Positions 1 to 5,870 of a DNA stretch of 6,052 bases are shown piece after piece. How positions within the stretch are numbered: the stretch's first letter is position 1; every line of letters begins with the position of its first letter. A model generated the notes under the pieces. That model had not been told where the DNA came from. It was given only the letters and a program-made list of their open reading frames with translations, and searched no databases. The stretch lies in the NCBI GenBank assembly GCA_031285975.1, contig JAITVE010000409.1, positions 1 to 6,052 on the forward strand, in the 5' to 3' direction. The stretch is from Candidatus Adiutrix sp. GTDB taxonomy: Bacteria > Desulfobacterota > Desulfarculia > Adiutricales > Adiutricaceae. The position numbers and the translations under genes are program-made.

Positions 1-1
1 C

Positions 2-640
2 CCGATTCAGGTTGAAGGCGGGGAGTGGAACGCGGCGCTGGTAATTCGGGACACCAAGCCGTACCAAAAAGCCCTGCGGGATTATGAAAAAAAGCGGGAC
101 ATGGAGACCCTGGCCCTCACCGACTCCCTGACCGGCCTTTACAACCGCCGCTATTTCGACCGCCGCCTGGGCGAGGAACTGAAGCGGGCGGAGCGTTACG
201 GCTCCCCCCTGGCCTTGATAATGATTGACTTTGACCATTTCAAGGAAGTCAACGACCTCTTCGGCCACCTGGTGGGCGACGAAGTGCTGGTGACGGCTTC
301 GCGGATACTGTCCCGGGGCCTGCGGGATGTGGACGCGCTCGTCCGCTGGGGCGGCGAGGAATTCATGATTATCATGCCGGAAACCGGCGTGGAGACCAGC
401 CTGAAAGCCGCCGTCCGGCTGCACGCCCTCATTGGCGAAGCCCAGGAGTGGCGGAGCCTGGCGCCGGGCCTGGCGGTCACCGTCAGCATGGGGCTGGTCA
501 ACATCCCCTGGGCTGAGGGCCCGCTGTCGGCCAACCAGGTGCTCAGTATGCTGGACCAGGCCCTCTACAAAGCCAAAAACAACGGCCGCAACCAAATCAT
601 CCGCTACATCGCCGAGCGCGACGCCTTTGAGCGGGTTTAA
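2..640 (+). CDS. GGDEF-domain diguanylate cyclase, C-terminal part (5' truncated by window edge)
   Basis: The frame is open from the left edge, so the gene starts outside the window and the ATG at 101 is probably internal. About 33 residues precede it. They look like the last strand of a PAS-type sensor (ALVIRDTKPYQKAL) followed by a charged linker helix (DYEKKRDMETLALTD) of the kind that couples sensors to GGDEF domains. The GGDEF domain opens with DSLTGLYNRR (nt 122-151). Counted from the ATG at 101, D43, N51 and D60 fall where the metal- and GTP-binding residues of PleD-type cyclases lie. The signature is GGEEF (nt 350-364), preceded at the correct distance by an RxxD inhibitory site, R-D-V-D (nt 323-334). 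These residues predict an active enzyme that makes cyclic di-GMP from two GTP and is product-inhibited. The catalytic domain acts in the cytoplasm; the input signal and any membrane segments are not visible. The stop lies 8 bp from that of the convergent ankyrin gene. Confidence 0.95.
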   Translation, partial: PIQVEGGEWNAALVIRDTKPYQKALRDYEKKRDMETLALTDSLTGLYNRRYFDRRLGEELKRAERYGSPLALIMIDFDHFKEVNDLFGHLVGDEVLVTASRILSRGLRDVDALVRWGGEEFMIIMPETGVETSLKAAVRLHALIGEAQEWRSLAPGLAVTVSMGLVNIPWAEGPLSANQVLSMLDQALYKAKNNGRNQIIRYIAERDAFERV

Positions 641-648
641 CTATTTTG

Positions 649-1497
649 CTATTTTTCTGATGCTGCTTCCTTCATGGCCGCTTCCAACATGTTAATAATT
701 TCGGCGGCGGCTGGGGTTTGGTTTTGCCGGGCTCGGGCTACATCCAGGGCCGTTTCACCGTCATCATTGCGCAGGGTAACATCCGCACCGGCTTTTAAAA
801 GAGTTTTGACTGTGTTCGGGTTGGAATTTCTGGCGGCGGCGGCCATCAGCGACGTGTATCCGGTTTCGATTTCCTCGTTGACCAAACAACCAGCCTCCAG
901 CAACAACTCAATAATTTCAGGCTCGGAAGAGAAGGCGGCGCTCGTAAGAGGTGCTGTACGGGGCTGACCGTGCCGTATGTCGGCCCCAGCATCAAGTAAG
1001 AGTTTCAGCAGGGCTATATGTTCGTCCACCGATAGAGGCACGGCACTGCGACCGGCGGCTTCCACCAAAGGAGTATTACCATAGTTATCAATAGCGTTAA
1101 CATCTGCTCCGGCCACCAAGAGGGTTCTGATAAAATCCAGGTGCCCGGATATGACTGCTTGATGAAGCACGGTTGCTCCCAATGAGTCTTTGGCATTAAC
1201 ATCGGCTCCGGCCTTCAGAAGAATTTCGGCCTTGGCCACCCCGATTTCCGGCTCATTAAAAACCAAGACCACTAACGGTGCTGGCCCTGGTTCTCCATCG
1301 GCAGCGTTGACGTCGGCCCCAGCGGCCACAGCCGCAGCCAGTTGCTCAACGGTGCCGCCTAAGCAAATTCCAAGCACTTCATCTCTTGAAGGCGGAGCAG
1401 TCCGTACCGTAGCCGCCAACAAGAGCACCAGGCAGCCCAAGGCCAGAACCGCAGCGAATATTTTCCTCAATCCAAAAAAATTATCCGTCTGAGACAT
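649..1497 (-). CDS. Exported or membrane-anchored ankyrin-repeat protein
   Basis: This is a 282-residue protein. I chose the ATG at 1497 (MSQTDNFFGLRK) because AGGAG sits 8 nt upstream; an in-frame ATG at 1503 would leave only 2 nt. Residues about 13-29 are a hydrophobic helix after R11-K12, followed by VRTAPPS. This fits either a signal peptide cleaved near A34 or an uncleaved anchor. The Cys at 22 lies in ALGC with more hydrophobic residues after it, so it is a poor lipobox. Residues about 38-275 hold roughly six ankyrin repeats. The typical turn GADVN occurs at 60-64, 97-101 and 130-134, with divergent versions later (GADIR, GCLVN, GADVT), and a TPL/TSL/TAL start motif opens several repeats. 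Ankyrin repeats bind other proteins; the partner cannot be read from sequence, and a periplasmic location is inferred from the N-terminus. Base composition is lower in GC than the neighbours: nt 781-840 has 31/60 G+C against 43/60 for nt 2161-2220. Confidence 0.9.
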   Translation of the reverse strand: MSQTDNFFGLRKIFAAVLALGCLVLLLAATVRTAPPSRDEVLGICLGGTVEQLAAAVAAGADVNAADGEPGPAPLVVLVFNEPEIGVAKAEILLKAGADVNAKDSLGATVLHQAVISGHLDFIRTLLVAGADVNAIDNYGNTPLVEAAGRSAVPLSVDEHIALLKLLLDAGADIRHGQPRTAPLTSAAFSSEPEIIELLLEAGCLVNEEIETGYTSLMAAAARNSNPNTVKTLLKAGADVTLRNDDGETALDVARARQNQTPAAAEIINMLEAAMKEAASEK

Positions 1498-1505
1498 GGC
1501 CATAA

Positions 1506-1510
1506 CTCCT
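1506..1510 (-). promoter_or_regulatory. Ribosome binding site of the ankyrin gene
   Basis: The minus strand reads AGGAG with 8 nt to the ATG at 1497. It decides the start in favour of MSQTD over the ATG at 1503, which lies too close to this site. Confidence 0.7.
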
Positions 1511-1653
1511 GTACTGTGAAGGAATATCAATGCTGACTAGAATTTTTTGGCGGTAACATCGTGTATTTATTGATGTTGTCGTTCCAAATATCTGCCAACT
1601 GATGGGAACATCCTACCACCGCTCTGCGTTCAAAACAACGGAAAAATGCCGCC

Positions 1654-1675
1654 GGGCCGGGGCCAAGCCCCGCCC
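1654..1675. repeat. GC-rich hairpin in spacer
   Basis: GGGCCGGGGC pairs with GCCCCGCCC across the triloop CAA, giving nine G-C pairs with one bulged C. The plus strand has no T-run after it. On the minus strand a run of five T follows after 6-7 nt, so a weak minus-strand terminator is possible but not secure. The minus-strand core GGGGCTTGG also occurs in the spacer at 3843. Confidence 0.4.
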
Positions 1676-1770
1676 TGATCATTTGCGCAAAAAGTAAATG
1701 CGTCTCCCCATAAAAAACCGCAACAAGCCGCTTGCCTTTGTCCCGGCTTTGCCTTATTATTAACGATTGT

Positions 1771-1791
1771 GCGGCTTCATAACGGAGCCGC
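1771..1791. repeat. Inverted repeat just upstream of tRNA-Pro
   Basis: GCGGCT and AGCCGC form a perfect 6-bp dyad. It extends to 8 bp with one T-G wobble and one C-G pair, leaving the loop ATAAC. The element ends 9 bp before the tRNA, where a tRNA promoter or its start site would be expected. It could be an operator or part of the 5' leader of the precursor; its role is not known. Confidence 0.35.
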
Positions 1792-1800
1792 GAAATGTGT

Positions 1801-1877
1801 CGGGGCGTGGCGCAGCCTGGTAGCGCAACTGCTTTGGGAGCAGTGGGTCGTAGGTTCAAATCCTATCGCCCCGACCA
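1801..1877 (+). tRNA. tRNA-Pro (anticodon UGG), CCA encoded
   Basis: A complete cloverleaf can be drawn. The acceptor stem CGGGGCG (1801-1807) pairs with CGCCCCG (1867-1873), followed by discriminator A1874 and CCA at 1875-1877. The D stem is GCGC/GCGC around AGCCTGGTA. The anticodon stem is ACTGC/GCAGT around TTTGGGA. The T stem is GTAGG/CCTAT around TTCAAAT. The anticodon TGG at 1835-1837, with G at position 37, is typical of bacterial proline tRNAs, and reads CCA and by wobble other CCN codons. I see no repeat of its 3' end elsewhere in the window, so nothing suggests an integrated element here. Confidence 0.97.
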
Positions 1878-1910
1878 TTTACAATTCAGCGCCATATGGG
1901 TTAGCTTCAG

Positions 1911-1938
1911 AGACCGGCTCTACCGTCCGGCTGGTTTT
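1911..1938 (+). terminator. Possible weak terminator after tRNA-Pro
   Basis: AG-CCGG (1911-1917, with one bulged A) can pair with CCGG-CT (1927-1932) over a 9-nt loop, followed by GG and TTTT. The stem is short and the T-run minimal, so some read-through into the downstream hydrolase gene is plausible. Confidence 0.3.
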
Positions 1939-1940
1939 AA

Positions 1941-3629
1941 ATGGTTTTGAACATGCCTTCTTCTGCTATGACCATAACGGCCGGCCTTTCCCCGGCCTTT
2001 AAAGTATGCGCGGCAACGCTTTTGTCGCTTTGTCTGCTGCTGGCCGCTCCGGCGGGGGCCTTTTGGGCCGACACCGACTACCTGGCCGACCGCCAGGCTC
2101 TGGACAGCCTTCAGCGGGAAGCCTTCCTCTATATGTGGGAAGACGGCGACCCGGAATCCGGCATGGCCTATGAGGCCAACTTCGGCTGGGAAGAGCGGCC
2201 CGTGGCCGTGGGCGGCTCGGGCTTCGGCGCGGCGGCCATTGTGGTGGCCGCTGACCGGGGCTGGATATCCCGCGACCAGGCCCTGAGCCGTTTACTCAAA
2301 ATCGCCCGCTTCCTGACCAAAACCGCCGAGGCCCACCCCCAGTGGCACGGCGGCTTTCCCCACTGGCTCAGCGGCCGCACCGGCGAGGTCTTCAATTACG
2401 GCGACGGCGAAGTTATCGACACGGTGGAGACCGCGCTCCTGATGCAGGGGCTCCTCATCGCCCGGGCCTATTTCAATGGCCCCGGCAGTGAAGCGGAGTT
2501 GCGCGGGCTCATCACCAAACTGTGGCACGCCGTGGAGTGGGACTGGTTCAGCAACAGCCCGGAAGAAGAAAACGGCATCTTTTGGCACTGGTCGCCCGAC
2601 CCCGAACGGGGCTACCTGGGCCTGAGAATCCGGGGCTATAACGAGGCCCTGATTACCTATGTGCTGGCCCTGGCCTCACCCACGCACCCCATCAGCCGCA
2701 AAACTTATGACTATTGGAGCACCGGGCCGGACTACCGCACCCGCACCGTTTTCGGCTACCGCCTGGAGGGAACCTCCCCGGACGGCGGCCCCCTGTTCCT
2801 GGCCCACTATTCCTTCGTCGGGCTCGACCCCCGCCGCCTGGCCGATAAAAAAGTGCCCGGCGGCTACTTTGCCCGCAACGTGGCCCAAACCCTTTCCAAC
2901 CGCGAGTATTGCCTGACCGAGGCCCCCTCCGCCAACCAGTACGGCCCGAATTTTTGGGGCCTGAGCGCCAGCCAGATTAAAGACGGCTACACGGCCTCCA
3001 GCCCGGCCAACGACCAGGGCGCCGTGGCCCCCACCGCCGCCCTGTCGTCCATGCCCTACACCCCCCATTATTCCATGGAGGTCATGCACAACCTCAAGAG
3101 CATGATGAATGGGCGGGCCTGGAGCTGGTTTGGGCCCCTGGACGGCGTGAGCCCGCACGAGGGCTGGGTCAGCGACCATTACCTGGCCATCGACCAACTG
3201 CCCATAGTTTTGATGGTGGAAAATTACCGCTCCGGCCTCTTGTGGAACCTCTTCATGGCCGACCCGGAAGTGCGGGCCGGTCTGGACGCGGCCGGTCTCA
3301 CGCCGCCGGAACTGAAAGAGGGTTTTCCCGAGGCCGTGGTCACGGTGGCCAAAGAAGGCCGCAAATACGTCCCCGATGCGTATGACCTCCGCCGCCACCC
3401 GGACACGGGCCTGTACTCCGTGCCCTTCTGGTGCCAGACAGCGGAAGAGGTCACCTTCACCGTGGCCGGGCCCGAGAACGCCCCGCCTCTCTTCGAGCAA
3501 AGCGTTAAAACCACCCCTGGCCGTAACTTCCTCACCTTCCCGCAGTTCCGCCGCAACGACGGCAAGGTGCTGACGCTCACCCTCACCACCACCCGGGGGC
3601 AATATACCCTGCCGATGCGATTGCACTGA
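1941..3629 (+). CDS. Exported putative glucoamylase-family (PF10091/GH144-like) glycoside hydrolase
   Basis: This is a 562-residue protein from the ATG at 1941. ATGs at 1953 and 1968 are equally possible and none has a clear Shine-Dalgarno site. A signal peptide (K21, hydrophobic 22-36, cleavage after AGA at 38-40) sends it to the periplasm or outside. The hydrolase domain covers about 50-445. It begins with REAFLYMW and GSGFGAAAIVVAADRGW (92-108), followed by GGFPHW (137-142) and GEVIDTVETALL (156-167). Further motifs are GYNEALITYVLALASPTHP (232-250), YGPNFWGLSAS (334-344), DQGAVAPTAALSS, and a VENYRSGLLW block near 430. D160 and E163 in DTVE, and E235 in YNEA, are conserved acids and likely active-site residues. 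GH144 members cut beta-1,2-glucan, so an osmoregulated or cyclic glucan is the likely kind of substrate; this is inferred, and the old name glucoamylase is not evidence of starch cleavage. Residues 446-562 form an extra beta-strand-rich tail that may be an Ig-like or carbohydrate-contact domain. The gene lies 63 bp after the tRNA. Confidence 0.88.
   Translation: MVLNMPSSAMTITAGLSPAFKVCAATLLSLCLLLAAPAGAFWADTDYLADRQALDSLQREAFLYMWEDGDPESGMAYEANFGWEERPVAVGGSGFGAAAIVVAADRGWISRDQALSRLLKIARFLTKTAEAHPQWHGGFPHWLSGRTGEVFNYGDGEVIDTVETALLMQGLLIARAYFNGPGSEAELRGLITKLWHAVEWDWFSNSPEEENGIFWHWSPDPERGYLGLRIRGYNEALITYVLALASPTHPISRKTYDYWSTGPDYRTRTVFGYRLEGTSPDGGPLFLAHYSFVGLDPRRLADKKVPGGYFARNVAQTLSNREYCLTEAPSANQYGPNFWGLSASQIKDGYTASSPANDQGAVAPTAALSSMPYTPHYSMEVMHNLKSMMNGRAWSWFGPLDGVSPHEGWVSDHYLAIDQLPIVLMVENYRSGLLWNLFMADPEVRAGLDAAGLTPPELKEGFPEAVVTVAKEGRKYVPDAYDLRRHPDTGLYSVPFWCQTAEEVTFTVAGPENAPPLFEQSVKTTPGRNFLTFPQFRRNDGKVLTLTLTTTRGQYTLPMRLH
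1979..2000 (+). repeat. GC hairpin and tandem CCGGCCTTT inside the signal-peptide coding region
   Basis: GGCCGG (1979-1984) pairs with CCGGCC (1992-1997) over a 7-nt loop, followed by TTTAAA. The nonamer CCGGCCTTT occurs twice, 11 bp apart (1981 and 1992). A stable hairpin this close to the start codon could reduce translation or cause early termination. It may equally be chance in GC-rich coding DNA. Confidence 0.3.
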
Positions 3630-3638
3630 CCACTATGC

Positions 3639-3676
3639 CAGTTGCAATCAGATTACTATAAGTTTGATTGCAACTG
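3639..3676. repeat. Perfect 12-bp inverted repeat after the hydrolase gene
   Basis: CAGTTGCAATCA (3639-3650) and TGATTGCAACTG (3665-3676) are exact reverse complements. The stem can extend inward by four weaker pairs to leave the loop ACTATA. It starts 9 bp after the stop of the hydrolase gene. No T-run follows on either strand, so it is not a classical intrinsic terminator, although it could protect the 3' end of the mRNA. The same motif in near-identical form, GATTGCACTGAC (3619-3630), lies over the stop codon itself. Confidence 0.75.
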
Positions 3677-3694
3677 ACTATCAACTCCGCCACT

Positions 3695-3738
3695 GCGGCG
3701 CCACTTGTCTGAGCCGTTCAGGCTAGTTGTGGCGCCGC
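3695..3738. repeat. Perfect 10-bp inverted repeat with 24-nt loop
   Basis: GCGGCGCCAC (3695-3704) and GTGGCGCCGC (3729-3738) are exact reverse complements. The loop holds a second small dyad, AGCC/GGCT (3712-3715/3721-3724). GGCTAGT in the loop (3721-3727) can instead pair with ACTAGCC at 3759-3765, so two alternative folds compete. It is intergenic and its function is unknown. Confidence 0.7.
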
Positions 3739-3751
3739 TACCCGGTCGCTA

Positions 3752-3766
3752 CGGCTTCACTAGCCG
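3752..3766. repeat. Short hairpin CGGCT/AGCCG
   Basis: CGGCT and AGCCG are separated by the 5-nt loop TCACT. This excludes the alternative pairing of ACTAGCC with the loop of the preceding hairpin, so the two folds compete. Confidence 0.4.
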
Positions 3767-3782
3767 ACACTCTGGTCCTGGG

Positions 3783-3802
3783 GCGCGCACCCCCTGGCGC
3801 GC
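3783..3802. repeat. GCGCGC repeat pair around ACCCCCTG
   Basis: The self-palindromic hexamer GCGCGC occurs at 3783-3788 and 3797-3802, so it can form a 6-bp stem over an 8-nt loop. GGGG (3780-3783) with CCCC (3790-3793) is a competing hairpin. The second hexamer overlaps the outer stem of the three-way-junction element that follows. Confidence 0.4.
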
Positions 3803-3887
3803 GGAGATTCTTAAGAGGGCTTCGCGCTAAGCCCTCTTAAGCGGGGCTTGGGGCAGAGCCCCATACTTATCCAGAATCTTCGCCGCG
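3798..3887. repeat. Nested inverted repeats able to form a three-way junction
   Basis: There are three stems. The outer stem pairs GCGGAGATT (3801-3809) with AATCTTCGC (3875-3883), nine pairs with one G-T, plus three more if C3884 is bulged (CGC 3798-3800 with GCG 3885-3887). Inside it is a perfect 13-bp hairpin, CTTAAGAGGGCTT/AAGCCCTCTTAAG (3810-3822/3829-3841), with a 6-nt loop. Next comes GGGGCT/AGCCCC (3843-3848/3857-3862). The helices abut with almost no linker on the 5' side and 12 nt unpaired at 3863-3874. It lies between convergent genes and ends 11 bp from the stop codon of the TPR gene. No U-tract follows, so a simple terminator does not account for it. A dispersed intergenic palindrome or a structured RNA end are alternatives. 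Confidence 0.6.
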
Positions 3888-3898
3888 AAGCATCCCTA

Positions 3899-5761
3899 TT
3901 AATGCTGCCCGTGGCGCATCATTTCAGCAACTTCATAGGCAGCGTTGGCCTGGCTGAGCTTTTTCTGCTCTTTGAGGATATCGCCCAGAACTTTGTGGGC
4001 TACATAGCTTTTGGGGGCCAGGCGGGTGGCCAACTGGCTTTCGGCCAGGGCGGCCATGTTATCGCCCATGCGCTGGTAGCACATGGCCACCCAGATGTGG
4101 GGCTCGGCCATGTCGGATTTTATGGCGATGAGGCTTTTGAGGAGCGCCACAGCCTCTTTGTAACGGTACTCGTTGTAGAGCATCTTGACTTTGGTCAGCA
4201 CCAGTTCGCCGTGGTAGGGCCACTTGACCAGGCCGCGTTCCAGCCACTGGATGCCTTCTTCGTACTGGCCGATGCTGAACAGGTATTTCATGAAGCGCAC
4301 GGTGTCGCGGTGGTCGGGGTTGGCTTTCAGGCCGCAGGTCAGGATTTGGGCCAGCTCGGTCATGCGCTGGCCTTCTTCGAAGTTGCCCATTTCGGAAAGC
4401 ATTTCGCCCATGAGCACTCGCGGCTGGGGTTCGCGGGGGCGCTTGTCGGCCAGCTTGCGATAAATGTCCAGGGCGGCTTCTTTCTGCTTGTTTTTGCGGT
4501 AGAAATCGGCCAGGCGGTATTGCAGGTCTTCGTTGTCGGGCTCCAGGGCCACGATTTCCAGCAAATATTTGAGGGATTCCTCGGGCTGGCTCTGCTTTTG
4601 GTAGAGGTTGAAGAGCCGCCAGCGAATGCCCGTGTTTTGCGGCTGAAGCGCGGCGGCTTCTTTGAGGGCGTGGAGGCCTTCCTCAAGGCGGTTTTCCTTG
4701 AGGCAGAGTTCGCCCATGGCCATTTTGGCCTGGGCGTCGCTGGGGTTTTCCTTCAGCTTTTTCATGAGCTGGCCCCAGCGGATGAGGCGGTCGCCCTCGG
4801 ACAGGTTGCCCTGCCGCTTTTCGGCCTCGCCTTTGAGGATGAAAAATTCGTAATCGTTGGGATATTGGGCCAGCCCGGCCTGGTAGACCTGGTACATTTT
4901 TTTGTTGGCGCGCAGTTCGCCATAGACGCGGCCCATGGTTTTCAACAGTTCGCTGTTGCCCGGCGTGTAAAATTGGGCCACCAGGACGGGCTCGATCATG
5001 GAGACGGCGATTTTGGCCTGTTTGCGGTCGAGGAAGGCCTGGGCCAGGGCGGCTGCGGCTTCGATGTCGTCGCGGTTGTGCAAAAGGCGCTCCAGGCTGT
5101 CGGCAATGGTGAACTCGCGGTTGGACTCCTCAGTCAGGCCCATGCGGAAGTAGACGCGCCCCAGGCCGTCGTAGGCCGGAACCGACAGGGGCCGCAGGGA
5201 GAGGATGTTGCGATACCATTGAATGGCTTCCGCCAGCCGCCCCTGCCCGGCCAGGGCGTTGGCCCGCCGCAGCATACTGCTGGGCCGCCGCTGGAGGCCC
5301 AGGGCGGAGAGGAAGTAGTCAAAAATATCTTCAAAGGGCGGGATGAGCCGGATGCGGGCCCATATCCACTGGAGCGCGGTGAGGACGGCCATGATGATGG
5401 CCGTGTGTTTTTTCGCCTCTTTCTTTTCCTCTGTCTCCAGGGGGGGCAGGGTGGCGGTGGGCGAATCCAGGGCTTCCTGGGGAAAATCTGAGGCGGGGGC
5501 GCTTTGGGCTTCCGCCGGGCCCTGCGGTTTGCCGGGGGCCGCCGGGGGAGGCGGCACGGCCGCGTCAAGGCCCGGGAGCCCAGCGGGCTGGCCGACGGCG
5601 GGGGGATTCTGCCCGGCAGGGGAGCCCATCAGGTCGTCGAGGTTTATCTCGCTGTTGTCGGCTGCTGCTGCCTCCACATAGGCTGAGGCTCCGGCGGCCT
5701 GGTCGCGGGCTGCGCTTTTTTTCTGATCCTCGGGCGGATTCGGGAGTTTTTTCTCGGCCAC
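3899..5761 (-). CDS. Membrane-anchored TPR-repeat protein of unknown role
   Basis: This is a 620-residue protein if started at the GTG at 5761 (reading as MAEKKLPNPPEDQKK). The frame stays open to TTG codons at 5782 and 5797, which would add 7 or 12 residues, but none has a strong ribosome site; AGGA lies 12 nt before the GTG. Residues 1-115 are Pro/Ala-rich and probably disordered, ending in a charged patch (EEKKEAKK). Residues about 119-136 (TAIIMAVLTALQWIWARI) are hydrophobic and probably form one membrane helix. From about 161 to 613 there is a long run of helical TPR-like repeats of about 34 residues, recognisable by A-x-x-G-R-L-x-E-A, NP or EPDN turns, and A-x-x-Y-R-K patterns. TPRs are protein-binding scaffolds, so assembly, secretion or envelope roles are possible but none can be named. 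The gene follows a same-strand upstream gene by about 110 bp and may share transcription. A plus-strand frame of more than 500 codons overlies it but is a shadow. Confidence 0.9.
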   Translation of the reverse strand: MAEKKLPNPPEDQKKSAARDQAAGASAYVEAAAADNSEINLDDLMGSPAGQNPPAVGQPAGLPGLDAAVPPPPAAPGKPQGPAEAQSAPASDFPQEALDSPTATLPPLETEEKKEAKKHTAIIMAVLTALQWIWARIRLIPPFEDIFDYFLSALGLQRRPSSMLRRANALAGQGRLAEAIQWYRNILSLRPLSVPAYDGLGRVYFRMGLTEESNREFTIADSLERLLHNRDDIEAAAALAQAFLDRKQAKIAVSMIEPVLVAQFYTPGNSELLKTMGRVYGELRANKKMYQVYQAGLAQYPNDYEFFILKGEAEKRQGNLSEGDRLIRWGQLMKKLKENPSDAQAKMAMGELCLKENRLEEGLHALKEAAALQPQNTGIRWRLFNLYQKQSQPEESLKYLLEIVALEPDNEDLQYRLADFYRKNKQKEAALDIYRKLADKRPREPQPRVLMGEMLSEMGNFEEGQRMTELAQILTCGLKANPDHRDTVRFMKYLFSIGQYEEGIQWLERGLVKWPYHGELVLTKVKMLYNEYRYKEAVALLKSLIAIKSDMAEPHIWVAMCYQRMGDNMAALAESQLATRLAPKSYVAHKVLGDILKEQKKLSQANAAYEVAEMMRHGQH

Positions 5762-5796
5762 GGCACACCATTGTCCTGACAAATTTTCCGGCCCCA

Positions 5797-5808
5797 AAGC
5801 GGCCGCTT
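5797..5808. promoter_or_regulatory. 12-bp palindrome upstream of the TPR gene
   Basis: AAGCGGCCGCTT is a perfect palindrome 35 bp before the preferred GTG start. Its position would suit a dimeric regulator or an mRNA leader hairpin, but a palindrome of this length can occur by chance in GC-rich DNA, and I see no matching copy in the window. Confidence 0.25.
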
Positions 5809-5819
5809 ACGAGGGATGC

Positions 5820-5844
5820 AAAAAAAGTGCCGAAATTCAGCGGC
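5820..5844 (-). terminator. Possible weak intrinsic terminator of the right-edge gene
   Basis: On the minus strand GCCG (5844-5841) can pair with CGGC (5832-5829) over an 8-nt loop, followed by AC and seven T (5826-5820). The T-run is good but the stem has only four pairs, so termination would be partial at best. It lies between the right-edge gene and the TPR gene, which could still be partly co-transcribed. Confidence 0.35.
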
Positions 5845-5870
5845 GGAGGCTTGACAAATGGCCGAATTCG

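Larger units (their letters stand above)
1498..1800. other. Spacer of about 300 bp without a convincing gene
   Basis: This stretch separates the ankyrin start from the tRNA. It must hold the promoters of both, but I find no clear -35/-10 pair in either direction. A minus-strand frame stays open through it, but that frame also runs antisense through the tRNA and matches no family I know. Visible structure consists of two GC-rich hairpins (listed separately), the 10-bp palindrome TTTGCGCAAA at 1682-1691, and AT-rich stretches at 1540-1600 and 1755-1765. Confidence 0.6.

Noticed and set aside
1527..1859. A 110-codon minus-strand frame across the spacer and tRNA
   Set aside because: It runs antisense through tRNA-Pro and has no ribosome site or known family. 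Part of it could be a decayed gene, but nothing shows this.
1801..1877. tRNA-Pro as an attachment site of an integrated element
   Set aside because: I found no repeat of the tRNA 3' end within the window and no integrase gene; the downstream gene is an ordinary exported hydrolase.
1769..2002. A 77-codon plus-strand frame covering the tRNA
   Set aside because: It is a translation of the tRNA gene and the hydrolase leader, not a protein gene.
2676..3626. A 316-codon frame on the minus strand
   Set aside because: It is antisense to the hydrolase, whose motifs are clear. The translation is G/H/V/A-rich without recognisable domains.
3639..3738. Integron attC-like site formed by the imperfect palindromes
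   Set aside because: The inverted repeats lack the RYYYAAC/GTTRRRY core pair in the right places, and no integrase or cassette-like genes are near.
3848..5491. A 547-codon open frame on the plus strand
   Set aside because: It lies exactly antisense to the TPR gene, has a skewed composition rich in F, V, G, H and Q with no domain pattern, and starts inside the palindromic spacer. Long antisense frames are common opposite GC-rich genes.
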